This document shows positions 25,772-35,606 of a stretch of 64,000 nucleotides of DNA, piece by piece. The stretch covers positions 1 to 64,000 of the forward strand of contig NZ_VUMS01000015.1 in assembly GCF_009696065.1 (NCBI RefSeq), in the 5' to 3' direction. The notes below the pieces were generated by a model. That model was not told the DNA's origin and did no database searches. It saw only the letters and a list, made by a program, of their open reading frames with translations. The translations under genes and the position numbers were made by a program. The DNA comes from Oliverpabstia intestinalis (GTDB taxonomy: Bacteria > Bacillota > Clostridia > Lachnospirales > Lachnospiraceae). Each line of letters opens with the position of its first letter. The first letter of the stretch is position 1.

Positions 25772-26509
25772 ATGATGCAGGCAGTATTACCCAGTCATTT
25801 TCGTATGCGTATGTTACCGGGTTTTTCCCGCATGCTGTGGAGAAAACCCGGAGAGGTGTATTATATCGGTGGAGCAGACGTACTGCCCAATCCGTTATCT
25901 CCTCAGCAGGAATCCGCAGTGATAGAGAGTCTGACAAAAGAGGACAGCCAGCAGGCGAGGGCAAGTCTGATCGAACACAATCTGCGCCTTGTGGTATACA
26001 TCGCACAGAAGTTTGATAACACCGGTGTTGGAATGGAAGATCTGATATCTATTGGAACGATTGGACTGATCAAGGCAATCAATACCTTCAATCCGGAAAA
26101 GAAGATTAAACTTGCAACGTATGCGTCCCGCTGTATCGAAAACGAAATCCTGATGTATCTGAGAAGAAACAGCAGAACCCGCATGGAAGTCTCCATCGAT
26201 GAACCGTTGAATGTGGACTGGGACGGGAATGAGCTGCTGCTTTCTGATATCCTCGGAACAGACGAAGATGTGATCTACAGGGATCTGGAGCACGAGGTGG
26301 AGTGTAAGCTTCTGGTAAAAGCTATTAACAAGCTAAATGCCAGAGAAAAGATGATCATCTGTCTTCGCTTCGGGCTGAATCAGCCGGATGGAAAAGAAAA
26401 AACGCAAAAAGAAGTGGCAGATCTTCTCGGAATATCTCAATCCTACATCTCCAGACTGGAAAAAAGGATCATGGTGCGGTTAAAAAAAGAAATTGTCCGC
26501 TATGAATAA
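25772..26509 (+). CDS. sigE: RNA polymerase sporulation sigma factor sigma-E
   Basis: 245 residues. The first ~30 residues ([20 protein letters not shown]) form the amphipathic pro-sequence that SpoIIGA cleaves. [18 protein letters not shown] marks the mature start. Region 2 holds [20 protein letters not shown] and [18 protein letters not shown], and region 4 has [19 protein letters not shown]. It directs mother-cell transcription early in sporulation. The strong site AGGAGGAAA precedes the ATG. A miniature element is inserted directly after the stop codon. Confidence 0.96.
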   Translation: MMQAVLPSHFRMRMLPGFSRMLWRKPGEVYYIGGADVLPNPLSPQQESAVIESLTKEDSQQARASLIEHNLRLVVYIAQKFDNTGVGMEDLISIGTIGLIKAINTFNPEKKIKLATYASRCIENEILMYLRRNSRTRMEVSIDEPLNVDWDGNELLLSDILGTDEDVIYRDLEHEVECKLLVKAINKLNAREKMIICLRFGLNQPDGKEKTQKEVADLLGISQSYISRLEKRIMVRLKKEIVRYE

Positions 26510-26519
26510 ACAGTTAAAC

Positions 26520-26752
26520 GTAACTGTTCAGTACCTTCACAGTTACGAGCCAAAATGCATTTAAACGATAAAAACACGCTTTGCGAGTTTTTATCGTTAT
26601 CGCGGCACTCCTCAAGGTTCCGTGCAAGCACGGACTTTGACTTGTTGCTCGCGTAAATCACCTTCGGTGATGGCATTTTGGCTTGTATGTCTCGGGATTT
26701 TGACATATTCATGTCAAAACACCTCGCGGGACAGTGGCTATTGAATAGTTAC
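26520..26752. mobile_element. 233-bp IS66-like miniature element, long form (copy A)
   Basis: The element starts GTAACTGTTCAG and ends TTGAATAGTTAC, and is flanked by the exact 8-bp duplication AGTTAAAC (26512-26519 and 26753-26760). It contains no gene. It contains nested hairpins, for example GCCAAAATGC..GCATTTTGGC and TTTTGACAT..ATGTCAAAA. Compared with copy B (57661-57802) it carries 91 extra bp in the middle, including an AACGATAAAAAC..GTTTTTATCGTT hairpin; the rest is almost identical in opposite orientation. Confidence 0.88.
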
Positions 26753-26836
26753 AGTTAAACTATGTTTATTGCTTGAAAGAAATGTCTGAAAACAGTATAA
26801 TATAGAAAAACAAAAGCGAAAGTGAGGAGTTGCACC

Positions 26837-28039
26837 ATGCATTGTGTGAAAAAAGTAACAGATGATTTATACTGGATCGGCGGTAGTGACCGCAGACTGG
26901 CTTTATTTGAAAATGTATACCCGATTTCAAGAGGAGTTTCTTATAACTCTTATGTCCTGCTGGACGAAAAAACGGTTCTGTTAGATACCGTGGACGCATC
27001 CATCAGCGGATTGTTTTTTGAAAATCTGGAATATGTACTGAACGGAAGGACACTGGATTACCTGATCGTCAACCATATGGAACCGGATCACTGCGCGGTC
27101 ATCGGAGATGTGGTGAGAAGATATCCGGATGTAAAACTGGTATGTAATGCGAAAACAGTTCCTATGTTAAAACAGTTCTTTAATTTCCCGGTGGAAGACC
27201 GTACTGTGATTGTAAAAGAAATGGACACCCTGTGTACCGGAAAACATACCTTTGCCTTCGTGATGGCACCGATGGTGCACTGGCCGGAAGCTATGGTTTC
27301 CTATGATACTGTCGATAAGATCCTGTTTTCCGCAGATGGATTCGGAACGTTCGGAGCAATCAATGGAAACCTGTTTGCGGATGAAGTGAATTTTGAAAGA
27401 GACTGGCTGGATGATGCCAGAAGATATTTTATTAATATCGTAGGAAAATATGGCGTTCAGGTACAGAATCTTCTGAAAAAAGCAGCTACCCTGGAGATTA
27501 AAATGATCTGTCCTCTCCACGGACCGGTCTGGAGAGAGAATCTCGGATGGTTTATTGAAAAATACGATACCTGGAGCAGCTACAAACCGGAGGATCAGGC
27601 AGTTATGATCGCTTATGCATCCATCTATGGCAATACGGAAAATGCCGCTGAGATCCTGGCATCAAAACTGGCAGATAAAGGTGTAAAGAATATCGCCATG
27701 TACGATGTATCTGTGACAGATCCTTCGGTGATCGTATCTGAATCTTTCCGCTGCAGCCATCTGGTATTTGCCGCACCGAGCTATAACGGCGGTATCTTTA
27801 CCAAGATGGAGACTGTACTGTCTGAATTGAAAGCACACAGTTTGCAGAACCGTACTGTAGCCATCATGGAAAACGGGACCTGGGCACCGGTTGCCGGAAG
27901 ACAGATGCGGGAAATCTTTGCCGGTATGAAAAATATTGAACTCTTAGAGGAAAGTGTAACGATCCGTTCTGCGGTAAAAGAAGCACAGGAAGCATCTCTG
28001 GAAGCACTGGCTGAAAAAATCGCTTCTTCCTTACAATAA
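26837..28039 (+). CDS. FprA-type flavodiiron protein
   Basis: 400 residues, two domains. The beta-lactamase-like diiron domain shows NHMEPDHCAV (the H-x-E-x-D-H iron site) and later His/Asp ligands around ICPLHGPVWRENLG. The flavodoxin domain begins near 255 (VMIAYASIYGNTENAAEILA) and binds FMN. Such proteins reduce O2 to water or NO to N2O and protect anaerobes from air and nitrosative stress. I start at the ATG at 26837, after GTGAGGAG. It is monocistronic, with no rubredoxin fused or adjacent. Confidence 0.92.
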   Translation: MHCVKKVTDDLYWIGGSDRRLALFENVYPISRGVSYNSYVLLDEKTVLLDTVDASISGLFFENLEYVLNGRTLDYLIVNHMEPDHCAVIGDVVRRYPDVKLVCNAKTVPMLKQFFNFPVEDRTVIVKEMDTLCTGKHTFAFVMAPMVHWPEAMVSYDTVDKILFSADGFGTFGAINGNLFADEVNFERDWLDDARRYFINIVGKYGVQVQNLLKKAATLEIKMICPLHGPVWRENLGWFIEKYDTWSSYKPEDQAVMIAYASIYGNTENAAEILASKLADKGVKNIAMYDVSVTDPSVIVSESFRCSHLVFAAPSYNGGIFTKMETVLSELKAHSLQNRTVAIMENGTWAPVAGRQMREIFAGMKNIELLEESVTIRSAVKEAQEASLEALAEKIASSLQ

Positions 28040-28045
28040 AAGGCA

Positions 28046-28080
28046 GGACAAAAAAGTCAAAATAATATACTTTTTTGTCA
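28046..28080 (+). terminator. Terminator of the flavodiiron gene
   Basis: GACAAAAAAGT pairs with ACTTTTTTGTC around a short loop, close after the stop codon. Confidence 0.7.
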
Positions 28081-28129
28081 GTTTAATAGAGGAATTCTCC
28101 AAATTTTTATAGTATATTTATTTTAAACT

Positions 28130-28156
28130 ATAATTATTCAGTATTCTCACAGTTAC
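28130..28156. repeat. Diverged 27-bp GTAACTG unit
   Basis: ATTATTCAGTATTCTCACAG followed by TTAC matches the 27-bp unit at 41555-41581 at about 22 of 27 positions. No target duplication is visible. It lies in the leader of the GH31 gene. Confidence 0.4.
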
Positions 28157-28188
28157 AAAATAAAAAATTAAAGGAGGTTTTTACAAAC

Positions 28189-30639
28189 ATGGGAATGGAA
28201 GAGTATAAGCTGGAAGCACATCCGGTAAGCAAAAAAGAAGCGATTATTCAGGGAGACTGTTATCGAATCACGATGCTGACATCTGCACTGGTACGTCTGG
28301 AATACAACAGCGAAGGTGTATTCGAGGACCGTGCAACACAGTCCGTACTGAACCGTGATTTCCCGGTACCGGAATTCAAGGTCGTTGAGGATGAAGAAGA
28401 GCTGGTTATTTATACAGATTCTCTGGAGATTCATTACAACAGAAAACCATTTGCAGCAAACGGTCTGTCTATCAAAGTCGTAGGCGGCGGTAGCGGCTGG
28501 GGAAGAAACTGGAATTACGGAGATGAACCGAGTGATCTTCTTGGAACAGCCCGTACACTGGACGGATGCGACGGTGCTATGAAACTGAGTGATGATGCTT
28601 ATTTGAAGGGTGACACACCGATGAACGAAAAATACAGCGGTAAAGTTAAAATGGAGCATGGTATCATCTCAAGAAAAGGCTTTGCTGTTGTGGATGACAG
28701 TCATTCGATGGCACTGACAGAAGACGGATGGGTAAGTCCGAGACAGGGAGATGGCGAGGATCTGTATTTCTTCGGATATGGACATCGTTATCTGGAAAGT
28801 CTGAAAGATTTCTATTATCTGTGTGGAAAACAGCCGCTGCTGCCAAGATATGCATTTGGTAACTGGTGGAGCCGTTATCATCGTTACACAGAGGAGGAAT
28901 ATAAAGAACTGGTAGAACGTTTTGAAGACGAAAAACTGCCGTTCTCTGTAGCTGTTGTTGATATGGACTGGCATATTGTTGATGATGTAGATCCGAAATA
29001 CGGAAGCGGCTGGACAGGATATACCTGGAACAAAAACTTCTTCCCCGATCCAAAAGGATTTATGTCCTGGCTGCATGAGCACAATATGAAGATTACACTG
29101 AATGTGCATCCGGCTGACGGAATCCGTGCATATGAGGAACTGTATCCGCGCGTGGCAGAAAAGATGGGAATCGATCCTGAAAGTGAGATTGCAGTACAGT
29201 TTGATCCTGCAGATCCACATTTCATGGAAGTGTACCTGAAAGATCTGCATCATCCGCTGGAAGAAGAAGGCGTGGATTTCTGGTGGCTTGACTGGCAGCA
29301 GGGAACTGTTACCAAAGTGCCGGGACTGGATCCGCTGTGGATGCTGAACCATTATCATTATCTGGACAGCAGCTGGAAGGGTAATCGTCCGCTGACTTTC
29401 TCCAGATATGCAGGTGTGGGAAGTCACAGATATCCGGTAGGATTCTCAGGTGACAGTGTAATCTCATGGGAAAGCTTACAGTTCCAGCCATATTTTACCA
29501 ATACAGCAAGCAACGTTGGATATGGATGGTGGAGCCATGATATCGGTGGCCATATGATGGGTATCCGTGACGATGAACTGATGGCAAGATGGGTAGAATA
29601 CGGAGTATTCTCTCCGATTAACCGTCTGCACAGCACCGATAATCCGTTCAACGGAAAAGAACCATGGAAATTTGACAAGATCACACAGGGTGTTATGGAA
29701 GATTACCTGCGTCTGCGTCATGGAATGGTTCCATATCTGTACACCATGAACCACAGAGCAAATTACGATGATCTGCCGCTGATCCAGCCAATGTATTATC
29801 TGGAGCCGGATCGTGAAGAAGCTTATCAGGTACCGAATGAATATTACTTTGGTTCTGAACTGCTGGTATCCCCGATCACAGAGAAACAGGATCCGGAAGT
29901 TCGTGCAGCGAAAGTAACAACCTGGCTGCCGGAAGGAATGTGGGTTGATTTCTTCACGGGTATGGTATACCAGGGTGGCCGTATGATCGATCTGTGGAGA
30001 GGTGTAGAAGATATGCCTGTTCTGATGAAAGCAGGAGCTATCGTTCCGATGAAAGATATGGCTGATTATGACAGCAGCACCGATAACCCGAAAGCTATGG
30101 AAGTTCGTGTATTCCCGGCAGAAGACGGAACCTTCACTCTGTGGGAAGACCAGGGAGATACACCTGTAGATAAAGAAGAAAACTGGGTAGCTACACAGCT
30201 GACATTTACCGGCGGAGAAGAAGATACTTTCACCATCGGCAAAGCACTGGGCAATGTATCTGTGATTCCGGAAAGCAGAAGCTGGAAGGTAGTATTCATG
30301 GGTGTGGAAAAAGCATGCTGCAAAGTAACTGCAGACGGCGAAGAAGTAGCTGTAAAAGTTTCCTATAATAAAGCAATTGCAGCACTGACCGTAGAAGTAC
30401 CGGAAACAGCAGTAGGAAAAGAAATCGTGATCACATTTGCAGACGGTATATCTCTTGCAGAAAACGATCTGGCCGGACGCTGCTATGCAATGCTTGATAA
30501 AGCTCAGATTCCTTACAATCTGAAGTCTGCTATTCAGGCGGTTGTGGAAAAGATGGGCAAAGACGGCATCGGAACACTGGCAACCATGAATCTGAGCCCG
30601 GCACTGATGGGTGCAGTTCTGGAACTGCTGACAGCATAA
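28189..30639 (+). CDS. GH31 alpha-glucosidase / alpha-xylosidase
   Basis: 816 residues. An N-terminal beta domain is followed by the (beta/alpha)8 catalytic domain. The nucleophile Asp is in FWWLDWQQG (~368) and the acid/base Asp in GFSGDSVISW (~421). The substrate pocket includes DMDWH and the region GYGWWSHDIGGHMMG. C-terminal beta domains follow, and the last ~60 residues form an extra helical tail. GH31 enzymes remove terminal alpha-linked glucose or xylose. No signal peptide is seen, so it acts in the cytosol on imported oligosaccharides. AAAGGAGG precedes the start, and a strong terminator follows. The exact substrate is not certain. Confidence 0.9.
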   Translation: MGMEEYKLEAHPVSKKEAIIQGDCYRITMLTSALVRLEYNSEGVFEDRATQSVLNRDFPVPEFKVVEDEEELVIYTDSLEIHYNRKPFAANGLSIKVVGGGSGWGRNWNYGDEPSDLLGTARTLDGCDGAMKLSDDAYLKGDTPMNEKYSGKVKMEHGIISRKGFAVVDDSHSMALTEDGWVSPRQGDGEDLYFFGYGHRYLESLKDFYYLCGKQPLLPRYAFGNWWSRYHRYTEEEYKELVERFEDEKLPFSVAVVDMDWHIVDDVDPKYGSGWTGYTWNKNFFPDPKGFMSWLHEHNMKITLNVHPADGIRAYEELYPRVAEKMGIDPESEIAVQFDPADPHFMEVYLKDLHHPLEEEGVDFWWLDWQQGTVTKVPGLDPLWMLNHYHYLDSSWKGNRPLTFSRYAGVGSHRYPVGFSGDSVISWESLQFQPYFTNTASNVGYGWWSHDIGGHMMGIRDDELMARWVEYGVFSPINRLHSTDNPFNGKEPWKFDKITQGVMEDYLRLRHGMVPYLYTMNHRANYDDLPLIQPMYYLEPDREEAYQVPNEYYFGSELLVSPITEKQDPEVRAAKVTTWLPEGMWVDFFTGMVYQGGRMIDLWRGVEDMPVLMKAGAIVPMKDMADYDSSTDNPKAMEVRVFPAEDGTFTLWEDQGDTPVDKEENWVATQLTFTGGEEDTFTIGKALGNVSVIPESRSWKVVFMGVEKACCKVTADGEEVAVKVSYNKAIAALTVEVPETAVGKEIVITFADGISLAENDLAGRCYAMLDKAQIPYNLKSAIQAVVEKMGKDGIGTLATMNLSPALMGAVLELLTA

Positions 30640-30673
30640 GAGTGTGTGACAGATAAATTACATAGGTAAATAC

Positions 30674-30728
30674 AAAAGCCCCTGTCCGGACAATACTATA
30701 AAGATTGTCCGGACAGGGGCTTTTTTGA
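30674..30728. terminator. Strong terminator between GH31 and moaC
   Basis: A 20-bp stem (AAAGCCCCTGTCCGGACAAT and complement) with T-runs on both sides separates converging genes. Confidence 0.92.
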
Positions 30729-30736
30729 AATATAGA

Positions 30737-31213
30737 TTACTCTTTTTTGTAGTGACCGGATTTTCCGCCCAGTTTTTCCAAAAGCTGAATCCCGGAGATT
30801 ACCATGCTGCGATCCATCGCCTTACACATATCGTAGATTGTCAGAAGAGCCACACTGACACCGGTCATGGCTTCCATCTCAACACCGGTTTTCCCTACAC
30901 AGGAAGTCCGGCAGATTGCCGTTATTTGATGATTGGCAACATCCAGCGAAAATTGCACTTCACAGTCTGTCAGAGCAATGATATGGCACAGAGGAATCAA
31001 TTCGGCGTTTTTTTTAGCAGCCATAATTCCCGCAATTCTTGCAACGCCAAGAACATCACCTTTTTTTGCAGTATGATGGGTGATTGCGTCAAAGACCTCT
31101 TTGTTAACGGTAATGGTTCCCTGAGCTATAGCTACCCGGTAAGTATCTGCTTTTTCATGGACGTCTACCATTATGGCATTTCCTTCATGATCAAAATGTG
31201 TAAATCCATTCAT
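30737..31213 (-). CDS. moaC: Cyclic pyranopterin monophosphate synthase
   Basis: 158 residues, family length. Hallmarks are [12 protein letters not shown] at the start, the active-site loop [15 protein letters not shown], and the [20 protein letters not shown] segment with the catalytic region. MoaC converts the MoaA product to cyclic pyranopterin monophosphate, the first stable intermediate of molybdopterin. I start at the ATG at 31213, after GAAAGGA. It lies 37 bp downstream of yqeC on the same strand, while moaA is on the other strand at 40 kb. Confidence 0.94.
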   Translation of the reverse strand: MNGFTHFDHEGNAIMVDVHEKADTYRVAIAQGTITVNKEVFDAITHHTAKKGDVLGVARIAGIMAAKKNAELIPLCHIIALTDCEVQFSLDVANHQITAICRTSCVGKTGVEMEAMTGVSVALLTIYDMCKAMDRSMVISGIQLLEKLGGKSGHYKKE

Positions 31214-31250
31214 TGTATGTTTATCCTTTCTCATATGTGGTTTCCGTATG

Positions 31251-32006
31251 TCACGGATGTAATTTTGTTAAAATTATATGGTTTATAGTAGGATCTAATC
31301 CGCAGAGAATGTCACTGATTTGTTCACCGGCATTCTTTCGGTCTTCGTTGTCACACTGATTTAATACGACAACATATTCGCTGTTGTTTGTAGCTTTCCG
31401 TAGTCCCTGCCTGGAAGCAAAAATTGTTGCCATATGTTGGCAGGTCAGAGGATGTGATTCTTTTGCAGACAGAAGTTTGGTTGCTTGGTCCAGTCGGAAA
31501 CAGCAGTCTTTTAAAGGAAGATCTAGCGCAGAAAGTCCAAGAACGGCAACAACTACGTCTGTCTGAGGGAGTATGACCGGTTCATGGGAATCCGGTACCT
31601 TGCAGGGCAGGCGTTTGGAACCGTCTGCTTCAATCAGAATCAGATCCGCAAGTTCTGCCGCACGCTGTAACCAGTGAGGATCCGGACTTTGAAGTTTCTG
31701 TGGCTGCACAGAATCCACAGTACCAATCACCGCCCAATTGTCTGTCTGCCAGATATGTTCCAGTTCCTGTTCGGTTTGAGCCAGTTTTAGGGAAGAGGGA
31801 CGGAAAATATGGGTGGTTGTAGTTACCAGAACCTTTTTTTGGTGGAGCGCACCCCAGTCAGCGATACAGGCAATCAGAGAACTTTTTCCTCCAGCGCCTA
31901 CAAAAGAAACACAGCATTTTTCTTTCATGAGAAATGGAAAAGCAGTCTGAAGAGGACTTTCTTTACTTTTTTTCAGTTCTTTATAATATTTATAAAATTT
32001 GCACAT
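31251..32006 (-). CDS. yqeC: YqeC, selenium-dependent hydroxylase maturation protein
   Basis: 251 residues. A P-loop [13 protein letters not shown] near residue 35, [10 protein letters not shown], and [17 protein letters not shown] are the marks of the YqeC family. These proteins occur almost only beside selenium-dependent molybdenum hydroxylase genes and are thought to help mature the selenium-containing molybdenum cofactor; the reaction is unproven. There is no good ribosome site at the first ATG (32006). A start at Met-27 (31928) is possible. moaC follows in the same direction. Confidence 0.88.
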   Translation of the reverse strand: MCKFYKYYKELKKSKESPLQTAFPFLMKEKCCVSFVGAGGKSSLIACIADWGALHQKKVLVTTTTHIFRPSSLKLAQTEQELEHIWQTDNWAVIGTVDSVQPQKLQSPDPHWLQRAAELADLILIEADGSKRLPCKVPDSHEPVILPQTDVVVAVLGLSALDLPLKDCCFRLDQATKLLSAKESHPLTCQHMATIFASRQGLRKATNNSEYVVVLNQCDNEDRKNAGEQISDILCGLDPTINHIILTKLHP

Positions 32007-32135
32007 AAAATTCTGTTTGATTTGTGATACCGTGTGGTCTGGTGTCAGGCACTATAAATTTTTGATTTTCGGTATCTTTCCTTTCTCCTGCCTAGTTTAT
32101 CAAATTATCAGAAAAAAGGAAAGCAAGGTTTTAAT

Positions 32136-32912
32136 CTAACGCAGATAATTTCGCATCACTCGAAGAGCGTTTTTTTCAAGCCGGCTGACTTGTGCCTGAG
32201 AGATGCCGATTTCCTGTGCAACTTCCATCTGTGTTTTACCTTCGTAAAATCGTAGATTTACGATATGCCGTTCCCGTGTGTTTAACCGGTTCATTGCATC
32301 TTGCAGTGCAAGATTTTCCACCCAGTTTTCCTCCTTATTTTTCTTATCACTGACCTGATCCATTACATAGAGGGTGTCACCACCTTCGGTATATACTGGT
32401 TCGTATAAACTCATCGGACTCTGGATTGCATCAAGCGCATAGACAATTTCTTCTTTTCCCATTCCGATTTCGGAGGCAATCTCCATAATCGTCGGTTCAC
32501 GGAGATTGTTTTTCAGATAATTTTCCCTGGCGTAGATAGCCTTGTAAGCAGTGTCGCGCAGGGAACGACTGACTCGGATGGTACTGTTGTCACGCAGATA
32601 TCTTCGGATTTCCCCGATGATCATCGGTACAGCGTAAGTGGAAAATTTCACCTGCAAGGTTGTATCAAAATTATCAATTGCTTTCATGAGTCCGATGCAT
32701 CCGATCTGAAAAAGATCGTCAGCGTTTTCGTTGCTTCCGGAAAAACGTTTGATCACACTGAGTACCAGACGAAGATTTCCCTTGATATACAGTTCTCTTG
32801 CCTCTTTGTCCCCTTTTTTTATCTTTTCAAAGAGCAATTCTTTTTCCTCATTGGTCAGTATCGGAAGCCTGGATGTATTTACGCCGCAGATTTCTACCTT
32901 GTTCAATGCCAT
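32136..32912 (-). CDS. sigG: RNA polymerase sporulation sigma factor sigma-G
   Basis: 258 residues. The start MALNKVEICGVNTSRLPIL is diagnostic for sigma-G, the late forespore factor. Region 2 (LRLVLSVIKRFSGSNENADD, then LFQIGCIGLMKAIDNFD), region 3 and the region 4 helix-turn-helix (EVAQEIGISQAQVSRLEK) are complete. In many spore formers sigG directly follows spoIIGA-sigE; here it is 6 kb away, on the other strand, within the selenium/molybdenum island. AGGAGGAT precedes the ATG. Confidence 0.96.
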   Translation of the reverse strand: MALNKVEICGVNTSRLPILTNEEKELLFEKIKKGDKEARELYIKGNLRLVLSVIKRFSGSNENADDLFQIGCIGLMKAIDNFDTTLQVKFSTYAVPMIIGEIRRYLRDNSTIRVSRSLRDTAYKAIYARENYLKNNLREPTIMEIASEIGMGKEEIVYALDAIQSPMSLYEPVYTEGGDTLYVMDQVSDKKNKEENWVENLALQDAMNRLNTRERHIVNLRFYEGKTQMEVAQEIGISQAQVSRLEKNALRVMRNYLR

Positions 32913-33106
32913 AATAAGAATCCTCCTAATTGTATTTGTTTTTACAACTAAAATGATTCTCAGCTGGCAAAGCCTCTATTCATTTCCGACAAAAATAAAA
33001 AAAGTTTTACTCCTTGACAGATCATCACTTTTCTTTCTTTTCGAAGAGAATCTATCTGTGTTATACTGTCTGTAAGATAAGAATTTGAGAAAGACGAGGC
33101 AAATTT

Positions 33107-33529
33107 ATGACAGATCACAGAAATATATCGACCGATGAAGAGTTAAAGGATAATGAACGAATGGAACAGGCAATTCTTTCCCTGCAGCAGAATCCGACAC
33201 AGGAAATGCTGGCACATGCTCTGACTGTTGTACGCAGACGGATGCAGGCTCACGGACAGCTTATCGTGGCCGTGGAGCCGTCGGTGGGAAATCAGCAGAT
33301 GCGCCTGCAGGCTATTCAGACCGATGATGGAAAAAAATGGTGGGCTGCTTTTACCAGTTTCGATGAGGAATTAAAGGGCGGTGGAAGTGTGATGTCCACG
33401 TTCCTTACAGATATGGAAAAATTATTTGTATCGGCACTTTCAGTGGATGAGATTGAGGGCGTGATAATCAATCCGTGGAATCGGACATTGATGTTGGATA
33501 AAAATCTGATTCGGATTATCCGGGGATAG
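33107..33529 (+). CDS. SseB-family protein
   Basis: 140 residues resembling the N-terminal SseB domain. It contains LIVAVEPSV, KWWAAFTSFDEELKGGGSVM, a hydrophobic middle, and the ending VIINPWNRTLMLDKNLIRII, which is typical. The function of the family in Firmicutes is not known. It reads divergently from sigG and may be the first gene of the transcript that continues into mogA, 85 bp on. Confidence 0.75.
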   Translation: MTDHRNISTDEELKDNERMEQAILSLQQNPTQEMLAHALTVVRRRMQAHGQLIVAVEPSVGNQQMRLQAIQTDDGKKWWAAFTSFDEELKGGGSVMSTFLTDMEKLFVSALSVDEIEGVIINPWNRTLMLDKNLIRIIRG

Positions 33530-33614
33530 GATACAGGAAAAATTGCTTCCAAGAGATGCCGATAAAAAAGTATTATGATTGTGCGAATGTGATAGAGAAA
33601 GCAGGAAAATAAGG

Positions 33615-34118
33615 ATGGAAAAACGAAAATATAAAGTTGGAATTGTTACATTAAGTGATAAAGGATCCCGCGGAGAGCGGGAGGATCTGAGTGGTCCGAA
33701 GATTCAGGAATTGCTTCCGGACGATCGGTATGAAGTGGTATCTTATCGGATACTTCCAGACGATCAGCCAGCGATCGAGAAAGAACTTTGCAGACTGGCA
33801 GATGAGGAGCATTGTGCGTTGGTTCTGACAACCGGTGGTACAGGATTTTCCGTGCGGGATGTGACGCCGGAAGCTACGCTCGCTGTAGCTGACCGGGTAG
33901 CACCGGGGATTGCAGAGGCGATTCGGGCATACAGCCTGACGATCACACCGAGAGCAATGTTAAGCCGCGCAGCCAGTGCGATCCGCAAACAGACCCTGAT
34001 CGTCAATCTTCCGGGAAGCCCGAAGGCAGTAGAGGAGAGTCTTACTTACATACTGAGTTCACTGGGACACGGGCTGGATATTCTTTTGGGAGAAGATGGG
34101 GAATGTGCACGGAAGTAG
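33615..34118 (+). CDS. mogA: Molybdenum cofactor biosynthesis protein (MogA/MoaB family)
   Basis: 167 residues. [20 protein letters not shown] at the start, [20 protein letters not shown] in the middle and [14 protein letters not shown] near the end are the molybdopterin-binding fold of MogA/MoaB. MogA adenylylates molybdopterin before molybdenum insertion. The ATG at 33615 gives the normal N-terminus; GCAGGA lies upstream. The selD start follows 8 bp after the stop, so the two are tightly coupled. Confidence 0.9.
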   Translation: MEKRKYKVGIVTLSDKGSRGEREDLSGPKIQELLPDDRYEVVSYRILPDDQPAIEKELCRLADEEHCALVLTTGGTGFSVRDVTPEATLAVADRVAPGIAEAIRAYSLTITPRAMLSRAASAIRKQTLIVNLPGSPKAVEESLTYILSSLGHGLDILLGEDGECARK

Positions 34119-34126
34119 GAGAAAAA

Positions 34127-35164
34127 ATGAGCGAAAAAGAAATTGTATTCTGCAAAAGCGGTGGATGTACAGCAAAACTGGGAGCCGGAGTGCTGGAACA
34201 CATCCTGGAACGGCTTCCGAAGGGAAAAAAAGATGAAAATTTGCTGGTAGGATATGACAGCAAGGATGATGCAGCAGTATATCGCCTGAATGAGCACCAG
34301 GCAGTGGTACAGACATTGGATTTTTTTCCACCGATGGTAGAGGATCCGTATATATTTGGAAAAATAGCGGCGACGAATGCCCTGAGCGACATCTATGCCA
34401 TGGGAGGAGAAGTAAAGACAGCACTGAATATTGTTTGTTTTCCGGAATTCATGGATCTGAATATCCTCGGAAAGATCTTACAGGGGGGAGCTGAAAAAGT
34501 ACAGGAAGCTGGAGGAAGCCTTGCAGGCGGTCATTCGATCGCAGACAGTGATGTCAAATACGGTCTGTCCGTGACCGGTGTGGTAGATCCGGAAAAAATA
34601 TGGGAAAACAACGGCGCAAAACCGGGTGATTGCCTGATTCTGACTAAACGACTGGGCGTAGGCATCCTCTGCGCCGCGAACCGTGTCAACCAGGCACCAA
34701 AAGGAGCGATGGAGCAGGTGATTGCTTCCATGACAACACTGAACCGCAAAGCGTCCGAGATCGGACGAAAATACCCGGTACACGCCTGCACCGATGTCAC
34801 CGGATTTGGATTCCTTGGGCATCTGCACGAAATGATGGACGGCAGACATTCCTGCAAAATCTACGCAGACCGGCTCCCGGTATTTGACGGAGCGGAATCA
34901 TGCGCAGAAGAATTCCTCCTGACCGCAGCAGGACAGAAAAACAGGAATCATCTGGAGCAGTATGTGCGGTTTGAGAATGTGTCGTTCGGGATGGAAGAAG
35001 TATTGTACGATCCGCAAACTTCTGGCGGACTGCTGTTTGCAGTGCCGGGAGAGGTGGCGGAAGAACTGCGCGGAGAACTGTGGGAGGCCGGACTTCCGGC
35101 GGAGATTGTCGGGGAAGTGATGGAGAGACAGGAAGTGGAGATTCGGGTGGCAGGGCGCAAATAG
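34127..35164 (+). CDS. selD: Selenide, water dikinase
   Basis: 345 residues. The catalytic pair is Cys14 and Lys17 in [10 protein letters not shown]; the codon is TGT, so this SelD uses cysteine and not selenocysteine. The ATP/Mg sites are [33 protein letters not shown] and [15 protein letters not shown]. SelD makes selenophosphate from selenide and ATP. No selA, selB or tRNA-Sec lies in the window, and the neighbours are molybdenum-hydroxylase maturation genes. Its product is therefore probably used for the selenium-containing molybdenum cofactor; this is inference. TAGGAG precedes the ATG. Confidence 0.95.
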   Translation: MSEKEIVFCKSGGCTAKLGAGVLEHILERLPKGKKDENLLVGYDSKDDAAVYRLNEHQAVVQTLDFFPPMVEDPYIFGKIAATNALSDIYAMGGEVKTALNIVCFPEFMDLNILGKILQGGAEKVQEAGGSLAGGHSIADSDVKYGLSVTGVVDPEKIWENNGAKPGDCLILTKRLGVGILCAANRVNQAPKGAMEQVIASMTTLNRKASEIGRKYPVHACTDVTGFGFLGHLHEMMDGRHSCKIYADRLPVFDGAESCAEEFLLTAAGQKNRNHLEQYVRFENVSFGMEEVLYDPQTSGGLLFAVPGEVAEELRGELWEAGLPAEIVGEVMERQEVEIRVAGRK

Positions 35165-35234
35165 AGACTTGAATGATCCGGCATACAAAACGTATCTGTC
35201 ATTCTTTTTTCGCCCAGAAAGAACTGAGTACCTG

Positions 35235-35392
35235 GAGCGTGTTGAAAAATCATTTCCGCAATCTGCAAGCCCTCTTTGCGGTATATTTTACCCTCATTCG
35301 GTTGCCGTAGCCCGTTACGCCGCCCTCATTCGGATAAAATCTCCCACAAACTGGGACTCGCAGCTCACGAAAAGCCTTTTTCAGACACGCTC
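35235..35392. mobile_element. 158-bp miniature element with GAGCGTGT ends
   Basis: The left end GAGCGTGTTGAAAAA and the right end (inverted) GAGCGTGTCTGAAAAA match except for one extra base. Inside are two direct copies of CCCTCATTCGG (35291-35301 and 35323-35333). No target duplication is clear. It lies between selD and yedF, splitting the selenium gene run. Confidence 0.65.
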
Positions 35393-35606
35393 TAATTCAC
35401 ACATCAGAGTTTCTATGTTTGATGATAGAATAGAAATCTTGCTGTTCATTTTACTACGAACAGCTTATTGGACAGCATTTAATTTGCCGGACGTGGAGTT
35501 CATAGTCATTGGAAGATCATTGACAAGGATACCCGTCCGTTATAAATTAATAGATAGCTAATAGTATCTATCATCAATATGAAAAAATACATAGGAGGAA
35601 CCGAAA
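35393..35606 (+). promoter_or_regulatory. Non-coding leader of yedF with possible promoter
   Basis: After the miniature element, TTGACA (35519-35524) stands 15 bp before TATAAA, short of the ideal 17. A new promoter here would rescue transcription of yedF and the desulfurase if the element blocks read-through from selD. AGGAGG lies 9 bp before the yedF start. Confidence 0.4.

Noticed and set aside
34127-34200. Selenocysteine codon in selD
   Set aside because: Many selD genes encode selenocysteine at the active site, but here the codon is TGT (Cys).
35169-35561. Open frame of 130 codons between selD and yedF
   Set aside because: It runs straight through the miniature element and has no ribosome site. 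The DNA is better explained as mobile and leader sequence.
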